Assembly: GCA_033762625.1 (NCBI GenBank)
Contig: JANRLI010000013.1
Location: 58,324 to 122,323 of the forward strand
Reading direction: 5' to 3'
Length of the DNA: 64,000 nucleotides
Source: Alphaproteobacteria bacterium
GTDB lineage: Bacteria; Pseudomonadota; Alphaproteobacteria; UBA9219; RGZA01
Shown: one piece after another, positions 52,476 through 61,431 of the stretch
Position numbering within the stretch: position 1 is the stretch's first letter
Layout: each line of letters opens with the position of its first letter
Made by a program: the position numbers and the translations under genes
The notes under the pieces: model-generated
The model's database searches: none
What the model saw: only the letters and a program-made list of their open reading frames with translations
Told to the model about the DNA's origin: nothing

Positions 52476-55238
52476 TTACGCCGCTTTCTTTTTCTTTACG
52501 GCTTTCTTTTTGGGTGCTGCTTTTTCTTCGGCCTTTGCAGCTTTTGATTTGCCTTTCGGCGCGGCCTTCTTTGGTTCAGTGGTTTCGTCATCGTTGCTTG
52601 CCTTGCCTTTTTTAGGCGCAGCCCCTTTGGCGGCTTTTTTGGCGAGGATTTCAACAGCTTCTGCCAGTGTCAGGGCATCCATGTTTGTGCCTTTTGGCAA
52701 GGTAGCCATAACTTTTCCGTGTTTTACAAATGCGCCAAAGCGGCCTTGTTGCACAGTAATCATTTTCTTGTCTGCGGGATGTTCACCTACGTCGCGGCCT
52801 TGCATGGCTTTACGCTTTTCAAGCGCTTCAGCCATAAGAACCGTTGCGCGGTTCAAACCGATAGTAAGTACGTCTTCATCTTTTGGAATGGATTTATAAA
52901 CACTACCCAGTTTCAAGTAAGGGCCAAAACGACCAACGCCTGCTTGAATGACTTCTCCCGTTTCAGGGTATGGGCCAACATCGCGCGGTAATGCCAATAG
53001 CTTGAGCGCAATATCCAGATCGATAGTGGCGGGATCAAGGCCTTTTGGAAGGCTGCTGCGTTTGGGTTGTGGGCCTTTTTCCTTTTTGGCTTTTTTCTTT
53101 TTCTTCTTTTTGCCCCCAGAGTCTTTTGTGGCGTCAACTTCGTCTTCAACCACTTCTTCTTTTGGGGCTGGCGGCGCGGCGCTTTCGGGCCTATCCAGCT
53201 GCACATACATGCCGTATGGGCCGTTGCGTAATGTTACAGGCATGTTGGTGACAGGGTCGTTGCCTAATAATTTTGGTTCGGCGCTTCCAGCGTTTGCTGC
53301 TTCACCGGCAACTAGCGGCGCGGTGTATTTGCATTCAGGATAATTGGAACAGCCAACAAACGCGCCGTTTTTACCAAGGCGCAACCCAAGACGCCCCGTA
53401 TTGCATGATTTACAAAGACGCGGGTCAACACCATCACCCTTATCCGGGAAGAAGTGGGGCCCAAGATTTTCATCAAGCGCATCAATCACATCACGGATTT
53501 TTAATTCTTTCGTGCCATCAATCGCGGCAGAAAAATCTTTCCAGAAATCGCGCAAGAGAGCCTTCCAGTTCAGCTTATCTTCAGAAACCTTATCTAGTTG
53601 TTCTTCCAGCGATGCCGTAAAGCCGTATTCAACATAGCGTTCAAAGAAGTGATTAAGGAATGTGGTCACGATGCGTCCGCGGTCTTCGGGCACAAAGCGC
53701 TTCTTATCCAGCACTACATAATCACGGTCTTGTAATACCTGAATGATGCTGGTGTAGGTTGAAGGTCTGCCAATGCCAAGCTCTTCCAGTTTTTTAATCA
53801 GGCTCGCTTCGGAATAGCGCGGTGGGGGCTCGGTAAAATGCTGGTTTGGCGTGACCGAATTTTTCTTTAGTGCTTCACCGGTCTTTACGTTTGGCAAGCG
53901 GGATTGTTTGTCTTCATCGCTTGCTGCTTCGGTGTCATCTTTTTCTTCTTCGTAAGCTTTCAAAAAGCCATCGAATAATACAACCGAACCATTCGCGCGG
54001 AATTCAAAGCCCTTATTTGAGCCCACAATATCAATGGCAACTTGATCCAAAATTGCGCTTTCCATTTGGCTCGCAACCGTGCGTTGCCAAATAAGAGTAT
54101 ATAACCGCAGCGCATCGGGTTCCAGATAACGGGCGACCTGTGATGGCAAGCGACTTAAATCAGTAGGGCGAACGGCTTCGTGAGCTTCCTGCGCATTCTT
54201 TACCACACTCTTATATATGCGTGGCTCGCTGGGCAGGTACTTATCGCCATATTCCTTACCGATGATATTGCGCGCGCCGGCAATCGCTTCATTTGACAAA
54301 TAAATACCGTCGGTACGCATATAGGTAATGAGGCCAATGGTTTCACCGCCAATATCCATTCCTTCATAAAGTTGCTGCGCCATGCGCATGGTGCGTGAAG
54401 CGCCCATGCCCAGTTTGCGCGATGCTTCTTGTTGCAGCGTCGAAGTGGTGAATGGCGCGTAGGGGTTACGCTTGGTTTGCTTGCGCTCGATCTCACCAAC
54501 CGTGTAGTTCAGTGAATTCAGTTTATCGAAGGCGGCCTTGGCATCTTTTTCATTGGTGAAGGTGAACTTTTCAACCTTCTTGCCGTCATATTGCGACAGG
54601 CGCGCAGGAATTTGTGCGCCAGTGTCGGTTGTGAATACAGCTTCAATGGTCCAGTATTCCTGCGGGATGAATTTTTCAATTTCATCTTCTCGTTGGCAAA
54701 TCAAACGCAATGCAACTGATTGCACACGGCCAGCCGAACGTGCGCCTGGCAATTTGCGCCACAATACGGGCGAGAGCGAGAAGCCAACCAAATAATCGAG
54801 CGCGCGGCGTGCCATGTAAGCGTCAATCAGTGGCTGGTCAAGCGCTCGCGGATTTTCAATCGCATCCTTTACCGCGCTTTTGGTGATTTCATTAAACGTA
54901 ATGCGGTGGACTTTTTTGCCTTTGAGCAGTTTTTTGTGTTCCAATACTTCCTGCACGTGCCATGCAATGGCTTCACCTTCTCTGTCAGGGTCGGTTGCTA
55001 AATATAAGGTGTCGGCATCTTTTAATGCTTTGGTAATTTCACCAACGGGCCGCGCAGCGCGATCACCCAATTCCCACGACATGGCGAAATCATCATCGGG
55101 TCTTACTGAGCCATCTTTGGGTGGGAGGTCACGCACATGCCCAAAAGAGGCCAAAACGGTATAATCCGAGCCCAAATATTTATTGATGGTTTTTGCCTTT
55201 GCGGGCGATTCAACGATGACGAGTTTGTGTCCGGACAT
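52476..55238 (-). CDS. topA: DNA topoisomerase I
   Basis: Relaxes negative supercoils; 920 residues. TOPRIM domain KLVIVESPAKAKTI, active-site Tyr in LITYMRTDG, zinc-ribbon CKSCNTGRLGLRLGKNGAFVGC (cysteines at both ends), and C-terminal ribbon repeats (GRFGPYLKLG, QGRFGAFVKHG). The last 70 residues are Lys/Ala-rich, as in alphaproteobacterial TopA. Gene order dprA-topA-rnr is conserved in alphaproteobacteria. Confidence 0.96.
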   Translation of the reverse strand: MSGHKLVIVESPAKAKTINKYLGSDYTVLASFGHVRDLPPKDGSVRPDDDFAMSWELGDRAARPVGEITKALKDADTLYLATDPDREGEAIAWHVQEVLEHKKLLKGKKVHRITFNEITKSAVKDAIENPRALDQPLIDAYMARRALDYLVGFSLSPVLWRKLPGARSAGRVQSVALRLICQREDEIEKFIPQEYWTIEAVFTTDTGAQIPARLSQYDGKKVEKFTFTNEKDAKAAFDKLNSLNYTVGEIERKQTKRNPYAPFTTSTLQQEASRKLGMGASRTMRMAQQLYEGMDIGGETIGLITYMRTDGIYLSNEAIAGARNIIGKEYGDKYLPSEPRIYKSVVKNAQEAHEAVRPTDLSRLPSQVARYLEPDALRLYTLIWQRTVASQMESAILDQVAIDIVGSNKGFEFRANGSVVLFDGFLKAYEEEKDDTEAASDEDKQSRLPNVKTGEALKKNSVTPNQHFTEPPPRYSEASLIKKLEELGIGRPSTYTSIIQVLQDRDYVVLDKKRFVPEDRGRIVTTFLNHFFERYVEYGFTASLEEQLDKVSEDKLNWKALLRDFWKDFSAAIDGTKELKIRDVIDALDENLGPHFFPDKGDGVDPRLCKSCNTGRLGLRLGKNGAFVGCSNYPECKYTAPLVAGEAANAGSAEPKLLGNDPVTNMPVTLRNGPYGMYVQLDRPESAAPPAPKEEVVEDEVDATKDSGGKKKKKKKAKKEKGPQPKRSSLPKGLDPATIDLDIALKLLALPRDVGPYPETGEVIQAGVGRFGPYLKLGSVYKSIPKDEDVLTIGLNRATVLMAEALEKRKAMQGRDVGEHPADKKMITVQQGRFGAFVKHGKVMATLPKGTNMDALTLAEAVEILAKKAAKGAAPKKGKASNDDETTEPKKAAPKGKSKAAKAEEKAAPKKKAVKKKKAA

Positions 55239-55315
55239 GCTTATATATGGTCAGAAAAGAGGCAAAAAATTTTAATACGCCGTTTACCTGTAGGTGCTGA
55301 CCCGTAAACAATTTA

Positions 55316-56443
55316 TTAGCTCGCGTCAATAAGCGCCACAAATTGCCCCGGTGAACGGGCAGCTTTTCCGGCTAGTTCCAGCTCTAAAAGTGCAGCTAAA
55401 ACAATGGATGCGGGCAAATTCACGTCCCTGATTAAATCATCAATCCGGACCTGCACTGGCCCAAGGGTTTCAAGGATTTTGCTGCGAGCTTGGGCAATAT
55501 CATCCTCGGATAGAGATTCGTTTCGTTCCGAAAAACTTGCCAATGGCTCTGACAGGGTGTGGTTGGGTAATTTGGACAGTCCGCCCATAATATCCTGCAC
55601 GTTTTCAACCAATATTGCGCCCTGACGCAACAAATTGTTATTTCCTTTGCTGCGTGGATCAAGCGGGGAACCGGGAACCGCCATCACTTCGCGGCCCTGT
55701 TCCAAGGCCATTCGAGCAGTAATCAGGGAGCCAGAATGTTCAACCGCTTCAATAACTAAGACGCCTTCGCTCACACCCGAGATGATGCGGTTCCGTTTTG
55801 GAAAATGGCGGTTGGTGGGTGGCACCCCAAACTGGCTCTCGGCGATAATGGCGCCTTTTTCGCAAATAGCATCATATAACTTGGCATTTTCTTCGGGGTA
55901 AATCACATCAATTCCGCCCGCTACAACCGCAATGGTACCTGTTTTCAATGCGCCTTGATGGGCCGCGGTATCAATACCGCGGGCCAAACCGGATACCACC
56001 ATCATATCCGCCTGCCCGCAATCACGCGCAATGCGTTCGGCGAATTGCCTTCCGTTCAAGGATGCGTTGCGTGAACCCACCATGGCGACCATGCGTCTGC
56101 CGTTTAATGCGCTGCGCTGACCCTTCACGCTTAAGATCGGCGGTGCGTCTTCAACAGCACGCAGATGCGCGGGATAATCCGCTTCGCACGCGGCCACCAT
56201 ATATCCGCCACACTTTTCTAAAGCGCTGATTTCTTTTTCAGCCACTTCGCGCGTTGCGATAATAATTGGCTTTTTGGCGCCAGCACGTTTGGCAAGTTCT
56301 GGTGCTTGACGCAGCGCGTTCTCCGCGGTGCCAAAGCGTTCCAGCAATTTATAAAACGTAATAGGGCCGATATTTTCACTGCGGATTAGCCTTAACCAGT
56401 CCATGCGCTCATTATCGTTCATAGCGCGAGTAGTAATCATCAT
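55316..56443 (-). CDS. dprA: DNA-protecting protein DprA
   Basis: Loads RecA on incoming single-stranded DNA in transformation; 375 residues. Rossmann-like core: MVGSRNASLNGRQFAERIA, VVSGLARGIDTAAHQGAL, GGIDVIYPEEN, SGVLVIEAVEHSGSLITARMA in part. C-terminal winged-helix (DML1-like) domain about 310-370. The start overlaps the plsY stop by four bases (ATGA). Confidence 0.95.
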   Translation of the reverse strand: MMITTRAMNDNERMDWLRLIRSENIGPITFYKLLERFGTAENALRQAPELAKRAGAKKPIIIATREVAEKEISALEKCGGYMVAACEADYPAHLRAVEDAPPILSVKGQRSALNGRRMVAMVGSRNASLNGRQFAERIARDCGQADMMVVSGLARGIDTAAHQGALKTGTIAVVAGGIDVIYPEENAKLYDAICEKGAIIAESQFGVPPTNRHFPKRNRIISGVSEGVLVIEAVEHSGSLITARMALEQGREVMAVPGSPLDPRSKGNNNLLRQGAILVENVQDIMGGLSKLPNHTLSEPLASFSERNESLSEDDIAQARSKILETLGPVQVRIDDLIRDVNLPASIVLAALLELELAGKAARSPGQFVALIDAS

Positions 56444-57066
56444 TTTTTTCCAATGGTGGGTTCGGTGCCATTAAAAAGGCGCTCAATATTTGCTTTATGC
56501 TTCCAGATAATCAGCGCTGAAAGCCCGCCAAAATAAAGGATATATTCGGGCATATCGAGAAACCATGCAAAGAACGGCGCGGAGCCAATGGCAGCAATCG
56601 CGGCAGCGGATGATTTTTTTAATACAAAGGCAATTATAAGCCACATGACCACAATCATCAGACCCAATTCCCATGACATCATCATGTAAAAGCCGATGGC
56701 GGTCGCAACGCCTTTGCCGCCTTTGAATTTCAAAAAAATTGGATAGATGTGACCAATCACAGCGCACAGGCCCATCAGCAGCGCAAAAAATGTGTTGTCG
56801 CTGATGGCAAGGCCAAGCCAAACCGCCAGCGCGCCTTTACCCCCATCCAAAAACAGTGTGAGTGCAGCAAGCGATTTATTACCGGTGCGCAGCACATTCG
56901 TTGCACCGATATTGCCCGAACCCATAGTGCGAATATCACCAAGCCCCGCAAGCTTGGTCAGCAATAATCCAAACGGAATTGAGCCAAGCAGATACGCGCC
57001 AAAATATAGCGCGCAGGTAAAGAGCTGATATTCATAAAGGGAATTCAAAAATGTGGGATGAAGCAT
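56440..57066 (-). CDS. plsY: Glycerol-3-phosphate acyltransferase PlsY
   Basis: Inner-membrane enzyme that acylates glycerol-3-phosphate with acyl phosphate; 208 residues, five to six helices. Family motifs GSIPFGLLL, GSGNIGATNVLR and FKGGKGVATAIG are intact. It lies 13 bases after pyrC' and overlaps dprA. Confidence 0.95.
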   Translation of the reverse strand: MLHPTFLNSLYEYQLFTCALYFGAYLLGSIPFGLLLTKLAGLGDIRTMGSGNIGATNVLRTGNKSLAALTLFLDGGKGALAVWLGLAISDNTFFALLMGLCAVIGHIYPIFLKFKGGKGVATAIGFYMMMSWELGLMIVVMWLIIAFVLKKSSAAAIAAIGSAPFFAWFLDMPEYILYFGGLSALIIWKHKANIERLFNGTEPTIGKK

Positions 57067-57079
57067 TATGACCTAAGAT

Positions 57080-58387
57080 TTAAGCGGCGTTTGCCATCTT
57101 AGTACTATCATAAACGTGGCGTCCATCAAGGATAGTATGCTTCACGCGGCCTTGAACCGGCAGCGTATCATAAGGTGAATTCTTTGATTTCGAATGCAAG
57201 TTGTCATTATTGATACGCCACGGTTCATCGGCATCAAAAATTACAAAATCAGCTGCGCTTCCCTTGGCCAAGCGGCCGATCGGCAGGCGTAATAATTCGG
57301 CCGGCTTATAAGTCATGGTGGCCAATACGTCTAGCAGGCTCATCTTATTTTCATGATGTAGTTTAAGGCTGAGCGCTAATAAGGTTTCAAGCCCCACAAT
57401 GCCGGGTGCTGCCTGCGCATAAGGCAGACGTTTGGAATCTACATCTTGCGGGCGATGATTGCTGGCAATAATGTCAATGCTGCCATCGGCGACCGCTTCG
57501 GCGATCGCTTTACGGTTCTCCTCATCACGCAACGGCGGCATTATTTTTGTAAAGGTACGGTAATCACCGACATCATTTTCTGTCAGTGTAAAATACTGCG
57601 GCGAAGTGGAGCAGGTAACACGCACACCTTGGCCCTTAGCGGCGCGAATAAGCTGCACGCTTTCCGACATACTGACTGGTCCGATATGAAGACGTGCGCC
57701 AGTAGCCTTGGCCAAGCGCAGATCTATCATCACTTGCAAGGCTTCTGCTTCGGCAGATATACCGGATAGCCCAAGGCGGGTTGACATTTCTCCGCTATTC
57801 ATGAGCCCACCTTCGGCAAGGCGTGGGTGTAGCGGCAATTGCAGTAGTAACAAATCAAAGCTTCGGGAATACGACATAATCCGGCGGAGCAGCTTCACAT
57901 CGCCCAATGGGTTCAATCCATCGGTAAAGCCAACCGCACCAGCTTCCGCCAATAATCCAAGTTCGGTCATTTCCTTGCCTTGGCACTGCACGGTCATCGC
58001 GGCGTATGGAAAGTGTTTTACACTTTTGGTCTGGCGTGCACGGCGGTCGATATATGCAACGCCTGCAACATTATCAATAATTGGGTCAGTGTCTGGCATG
58101 GTCGCAATAGCAGTGACGCCCCCAGCTGCCGCTGCTTCGCCCAGTGTTGTAAATGTTTCTTTGTGTTCATTGCCGGGTTCGCCCGTATGCACCAGCATAT
58201 CGACAAGACCAGGGGCAAGGCATGCGCCAGCTACATCAATTACTTTTACATCGGCCGCAAGTTTCGGACCGATATGTGCGCCGATATCGGCAATTTTTCC
58301 GTTTTCAACAATTACACCGCCCTTGGTGTCCAGTTTTGTGGCAGGATCAAGCAGGCGGGCATTGATATATGCGGTTTTTAAGCTCAT
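57080..58387 (-). CDS. Dihydroorotase-like protein, probably inactive (PyrC')
   Basis: Amidohydrolase-fold protein of 435 residues in the place of pyrC. Full-length and in frame, but the metal and catalytic residues are changed: the HxH motif reads DMLVHTG, the later metal histidines are lost ([15 protein letters not shown] instead of TPHHL), and the active-site Asp in TDHAPH reads SNHRPQ. Such proteins (Pseudomonas PyrC') have no dihydroorotase activity and act as a structural partner of aspartate carbamoyltransferase. The gene overlaps pyrB by four bases, which fits a complex. A true dihydroorotase must be encoded elsewhere. Confidence 0.85.
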   Translation of the reverse strand: MSLKTAYINARLLDPATKLDTKGGVIVENGKIADIGAHIGPKLAADVKVIDVAGACLAPGLVDMLVHTGEPGNEHKETFTTLGEAAAAGGVTAIATMPDTDPIIDNVAGVAYIDRRARQTKSVKHFPYAAMTVQCQGKEMTELGLLAEAGAVGFTDGLNPLGDVKLLRRIMSYSRSFDLLLLQLPLHPRLAEGGLMNSGEMSTRLGLSGISAEAEALQVMIDLRLAKATGARLHIGPVSMSESVQLIRAAKGQGVRVTCSTSPQYFTLTENDVGDYRTFTKIMPPLRDEENRKAIAEAVADGSIDIIASNHRPQDVDSKRLPYAQAAPGIVGLETLLALSLKLHHENKMSLLDVLATMTYKPAELLRLPIGRLAKGSAADFVIFDADEPWRINNDNLHSKSKNSPYDTLPVQGRVKHTILDGRHVYDSTKMANAA

Positions 58388-59340
58388 TGCGCGGCATCCT
58401 GTAAACGCTGGCTACTCATCAATTGGCGGGTCAGCAAATCAAGGCATGCCATGCGCACGGCAACACCGAACTCAACCTGATTAAGAATGAGGGAGCGGTG
58501 AATGTCATCCGCGACTTCGCTGTCAATTTCAACGCCGCGATTCATGGGGCCGGGGTGCATAATCAGTGCATCAGGCTTCGCCAGATTAAGTTTCGCACGG
58601 TCAAGTCCGAAGAAATGATAGTATTCACGTGCGCTGGGTACAAAGGAACCTTCCATCCGTTCATTTTGAATGCGCAGCATCATGATGATGTCGGCATCCC
58701 TTACGCCCGTTTCCATGCGCGTGTGAACTTCGCAGCCTAATCGCTCAATATCTTTTGGCAACAAGGTAAGCGGTGCAACTACGCGTACCCGTGCACCCAG
58801 CTTGTTCAAAAGGAAGATGTTGGAGCGTGCAACGCGGCTATGCAGAATATCGCCGCAAATGGCGACGTTAAGGCCTTCGAGCTTTTTGGTACGGCGGCGC
58901 ATCACCAGCGCATCAAGTAACGCTTGGGTTGGGTGTTCATGCTGACCATCCCCTGCATTAATCACGGCGCAATTTACTTTGTCTGCAAGCAGTTTTACAG
59001 CTCCAGATGCCGAATGGCGCACCACCAGCACATCAATGTGCATGGCATTCAATGTCATCGCGGTATCAATCAGCGTTTCGCCCTTACGGGTCGATGTGCC
59101 GTCGGCATTCATATTAATACAATCTGCGCCAAGGCGTTTTGCTGCCAGCTCGAACGAGCCGCGGGTACGCGTTGAAACTTCAAAGAATAAATTGACGACC
59201 GTACGGCCTTTTAACCGTTGCCCTTTGCGTTCTGTCTCGCGGTTTAAATCTACGTATTTGTCAGCTAAATCGAGAATAGTGTTAATTTCTTGGGGGGAGA
59301 GCTCGGCAATGCCCAGTAAATGGCGGTTGTTTAGCAACAT
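58384..59340 (-). CDS. pyrB: Aspartate carbamoyltransferase catalytic subunit
   Basis: Second step of pyrimidine synthesis, carbamoyl phosphate plus aspartate; 318 residues. Carbamoyl phosphate site [15 protein letters not shown], then [14 protein letters not shown] and [11 protein letters not shown] for aspartate. The STRTR site is complete. No regulatory pyrI is visible, as usual for PyrB partnered with PyrC'. First gene of the pyrB-pyrC'-plsY-dprA-topA-rnr block. Confidence 0.96.
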   Translation of the reverse strand: MLLNNRHLLGIAELSPQEINTILDLADKYVDLNRETERKGQRLKGRTVVNLFFEVSTRTRGSFELAAKRLGADCINMNADGTSTRKGETLIDTAMTLNAMHIDVLVVRHSASGAVKLLADKVNCAVINAGDGQHEHPTQALLDALVMRRRTKKLEGLNVAICGDILHSRVARSNIFLLNKLGARVRVVAPLTLLPKDIERLGCEVHTRMETGVRDADIIMMLRIQNERMEGSFVPSAREYYHFFGLDRAKLNLAKPDALIMHPGPMNRGVEIDSEVADDIHRSLILNQVEFGVAVRMACLDLLTRQLMSSQRLQDAAQ

Positions 59341-59432
59341 AGGCGCAACCCAAAGCTAGCCCAGACGGAAATGTCTGTGGCGGTTTAAATCTTATTTTCG
59401 GCTAAGGCCATGTTGTATCAGACCATATAGTT

Positions 59433-60371
59433 TCATGCAAATGGACTTTCGAGACAGGTCAAAACAACTTGTTTTTGGGTCGTTTCCAGTCTCCCCAGCG
59501 TGCCCAAGGGTAGGGGAACGATCGATTTCCCGTGTCCGCAGGGGAAATGCACGGCAACGGGAATGGTGGGTGGGATTAGCTCGCGGATTAAATCATGCAC
59601 CGAATGTTTCCAAGGCCCCGCGCTATCTTCGCGGAAACCGCAAAACTCGCCCACAATCAATCCTTTGATTTTATCGAATTTGCCGCAGTTTTTTAAATGC
59701 CACATAGCGCGGTCAACTTCGCATGGTTTTTCGCCATCATCATCTTCGATATAGAAAATTGCACCATCAGTGTTTACGTCATCTTTTGTGCCAATCAGAT
59801 TTTGTAAAAGCGTGATGTTACCGCCAACCAAACGTCCTTCGCCAACGCCTTCCACAAAACTTTCGGCAGTGGGGTAGCGAATAGGGTTGGATGGTTCGCT
59901 GCCATTAAAGAAATTTACGAAATGCGTGATATTGGCGGGATCGTTGTTCTTAAAAAAACTTAGCAGCAACGGCCCATGGAAGGTTACAAGCCCCGTGCGG
60001 TTATGAATAGTGTTAATCAGCGTAGTTAAATCGCTAAACCCGCAAAAGATTTTAGGGTTCTCTTTGATGATTTCGAAATCAAGGTAGGGCACAATTCGGT
60101 AACTGCCGATGCCGCCGCGCGTAGAAATAATTGCATCAATGCTGCTATCTTCAAAACATTCCATCAATGCGGCCGCGCGTTGCTGGTCGGTTCCGGCTAA
60201 TTGATAGTCGGCGATACGATTTTGCGGGTGAATGAACACTTCATAGCCCGCAGCTTCCAAAGCCGCTTTACCTTGGGTAAGCCAGTCTTGCGGGGAGTGA
60301 CGGGCGGGAGAAATAACCCCAATCCGGCTACCTTTTTGCAAAGGTTTGGGTTTCAGAATAGTTTGTGTCAT
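59433..60371 (-). CDS. ldcA: LD-carboxypeptidase, peptidase family S66
   Basis: Cytoplasmic murein-recycling peptidase that removes the terminal D-Ala from tetrapeptides; 312 residues. Nucleophile Ser113 in CGFSDLT, catalytic Glu in GLIVGEFCGF and His in PCGHGKSIVP. STRGGIGSYRIVPYLDFE is a family block. Divergent from rluC with a 42-base gap. It may work with the NlpC/P60 peptidase at 11.1 kb in wall recycling; that link is inference. Confidence 0.93.
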   Translation of the reverse strand: MTQTILKPKPLQKGSRIGVISPARHSPQDWLTQGKAALEAAGYEVFIHPQNRIADYQLAGTDQQRAAALMECFEDSSIDAIISTRGGIGSYRIVPYLDFEIIKENPKIFCGFSDLTTLINTIHNRTGLVTFHGPLLLSFFKNNDPANITHFVNFFNGSEPSNPIRYPTAESFVEGVGEGRLVGGNITLLQNLIGTKDDVNTDGAIFYIEDDDGEKPCEVDRAMWHLKNCGKFDKIKGLIVGEFCGFREDSAGPWKHSVHDLIRELIPPTIPVAVHFPCGHGKSIVPLPLGTLGRLETTQKQVVLTCLESPFA

Positions 60372-60413
60372 AAATGCGATAATAAAGTCAGCCCATTATA
60401 GAACAAGAACAAA

Positions 60414-61397
60414 ATGCCCACCAAAGTTGAAAATATTGAAGTCACCAATGACGAAGCCGAGCTTCGTCTCGATCGCTGGTTTCGCCGTCACTACCCAGGC
60501 CTCACCCATGGAAAGCTAGAAAAACTGCTGCGTACAGGGCAGGTGCGTGTGGATGGCAAACGCGCGAAAGCAAATGCGCGGTTAGAATCTGGGCAGATTG
60601 TGCGCGTTCCGCCCATGAGCGATGAAATGCTGGTGCAATCCGAGGGCCCGCGCAAAGTTCGCCCAACCGCGCGCGAAGAAAAGAATATAAAAGACAGTAT
60701 TCTATTTGAAGATAAAGACGTGCTGGTCATCAATAAGCCGGCAGGGTTGGCAGTGCAAGGCGGCACGGGTATATCGCGTCACCTGGATGGCTTTTTGACA
60801 GCGATTTATGAAAATGCAACGCGTCCCAAATTGGTGCACCGCTTGGATAAAGAAACATCAGGCGTCTTTGTGCTGGCAAAAAATGATTTTGCGGCAAGCC
60901 ATCTCGCAGAAAGCTTTCGAGAACGTACCACACGCAAATATTACTGGGCATTGGTGCATGGCGTTCCCAAGCCAAAGCAGGGCAAAATCATTATGCCACT
61001 CAGTAAAGGGAAAGATGGCCGCATGCACCCTGATAAAGCTGAAGGCAAAAATGCGGTAACGCTTTATGAAGTGGTGCAAACAGCGCTTAAAGTTTCGTTT
61101 GTTGCGCTATGGCCGCTTACTGGCCGCACACATCAACTTCGCGCACACATGTATGAGATTGATACGCCGATTGTTGGTGATGACATGTATTACGATGATG
61201 CTACACCGAAAATCGATGGCGGGATTGCCATTAAAAAACTACATTTACATGCGAGACGATTAGTCATTCCGCATCCGCGAAAAGGGTTGATTGATATAAC
61301 GGCGCCGTTGCCGGAATTGCTGAAAAAAAGCTGGTCTTACTTCGAATTCCCGGAAGATGATGGCGACCCATTTGCTTCTTTTGGTGATGAGTTGTAA
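60414..61397 (+). CDS. rluC: RluC/RluD-type 23S rRNA pseudouridine synthase
   Basis: Pseudouridine synthase of 327 residues, with an S4 RNA-binding domain (about 18-66, RLDRWFRRHYPGLTHGKLEK) and the RluA-family catalytic core. Catalytic Asp145 in HRLDKETSGVFVL, and LLTGRTHQLRAH-type motif seen as LTGRTHQLRAHM. Substrate site (RluC vs RluD) cannot be decided by eye. AsmA follows after 34 bases. Confidence 0.92.
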   Translation: MPTKVENIEVTNDEAELRLDRWFRRHYPGLTHGKLEKLLRTGQVRVDGKRAKANARLESGQIVRVPPMSDEMLVQSEGPRKVRPTAREEKNIKDSILFEDKDVLVINKPAGLAVQGGTGISRHLDGFLTAIYENATRPKLVHRLDKETSGVFVLAKNDFAASHLAESFRERTTRKYYWALVHGVPKPKQGKIIMPLSKGKDGRMHPDKAEGKNAVTLYEVVQTALKVSFVALWPLTGRTHQLRAHMYEIDTPIVGDDMYYDDATPKIDGGIAIKKLHLHARRLVIPHPRKGLIDITAPLPELLKKSWSYFEFPEDDGDPFASFGDEL

Positions 61398-61431
61398 GAG
61401 TATTAGCACAAAATTTTAAGGGAGAGTTCTC

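Noticed and set aside
57080..58387. Calling this gene pyrC, an active dihydroorotase
   Set aside because: The HxH motif, later metal histidines and catalytic aspartate are all substituted.
57708..58484. Plus-strand ORF of 258 codons
   Set aside because: Antisense to the PyrC' and PyrB genes; no start signal or domain.
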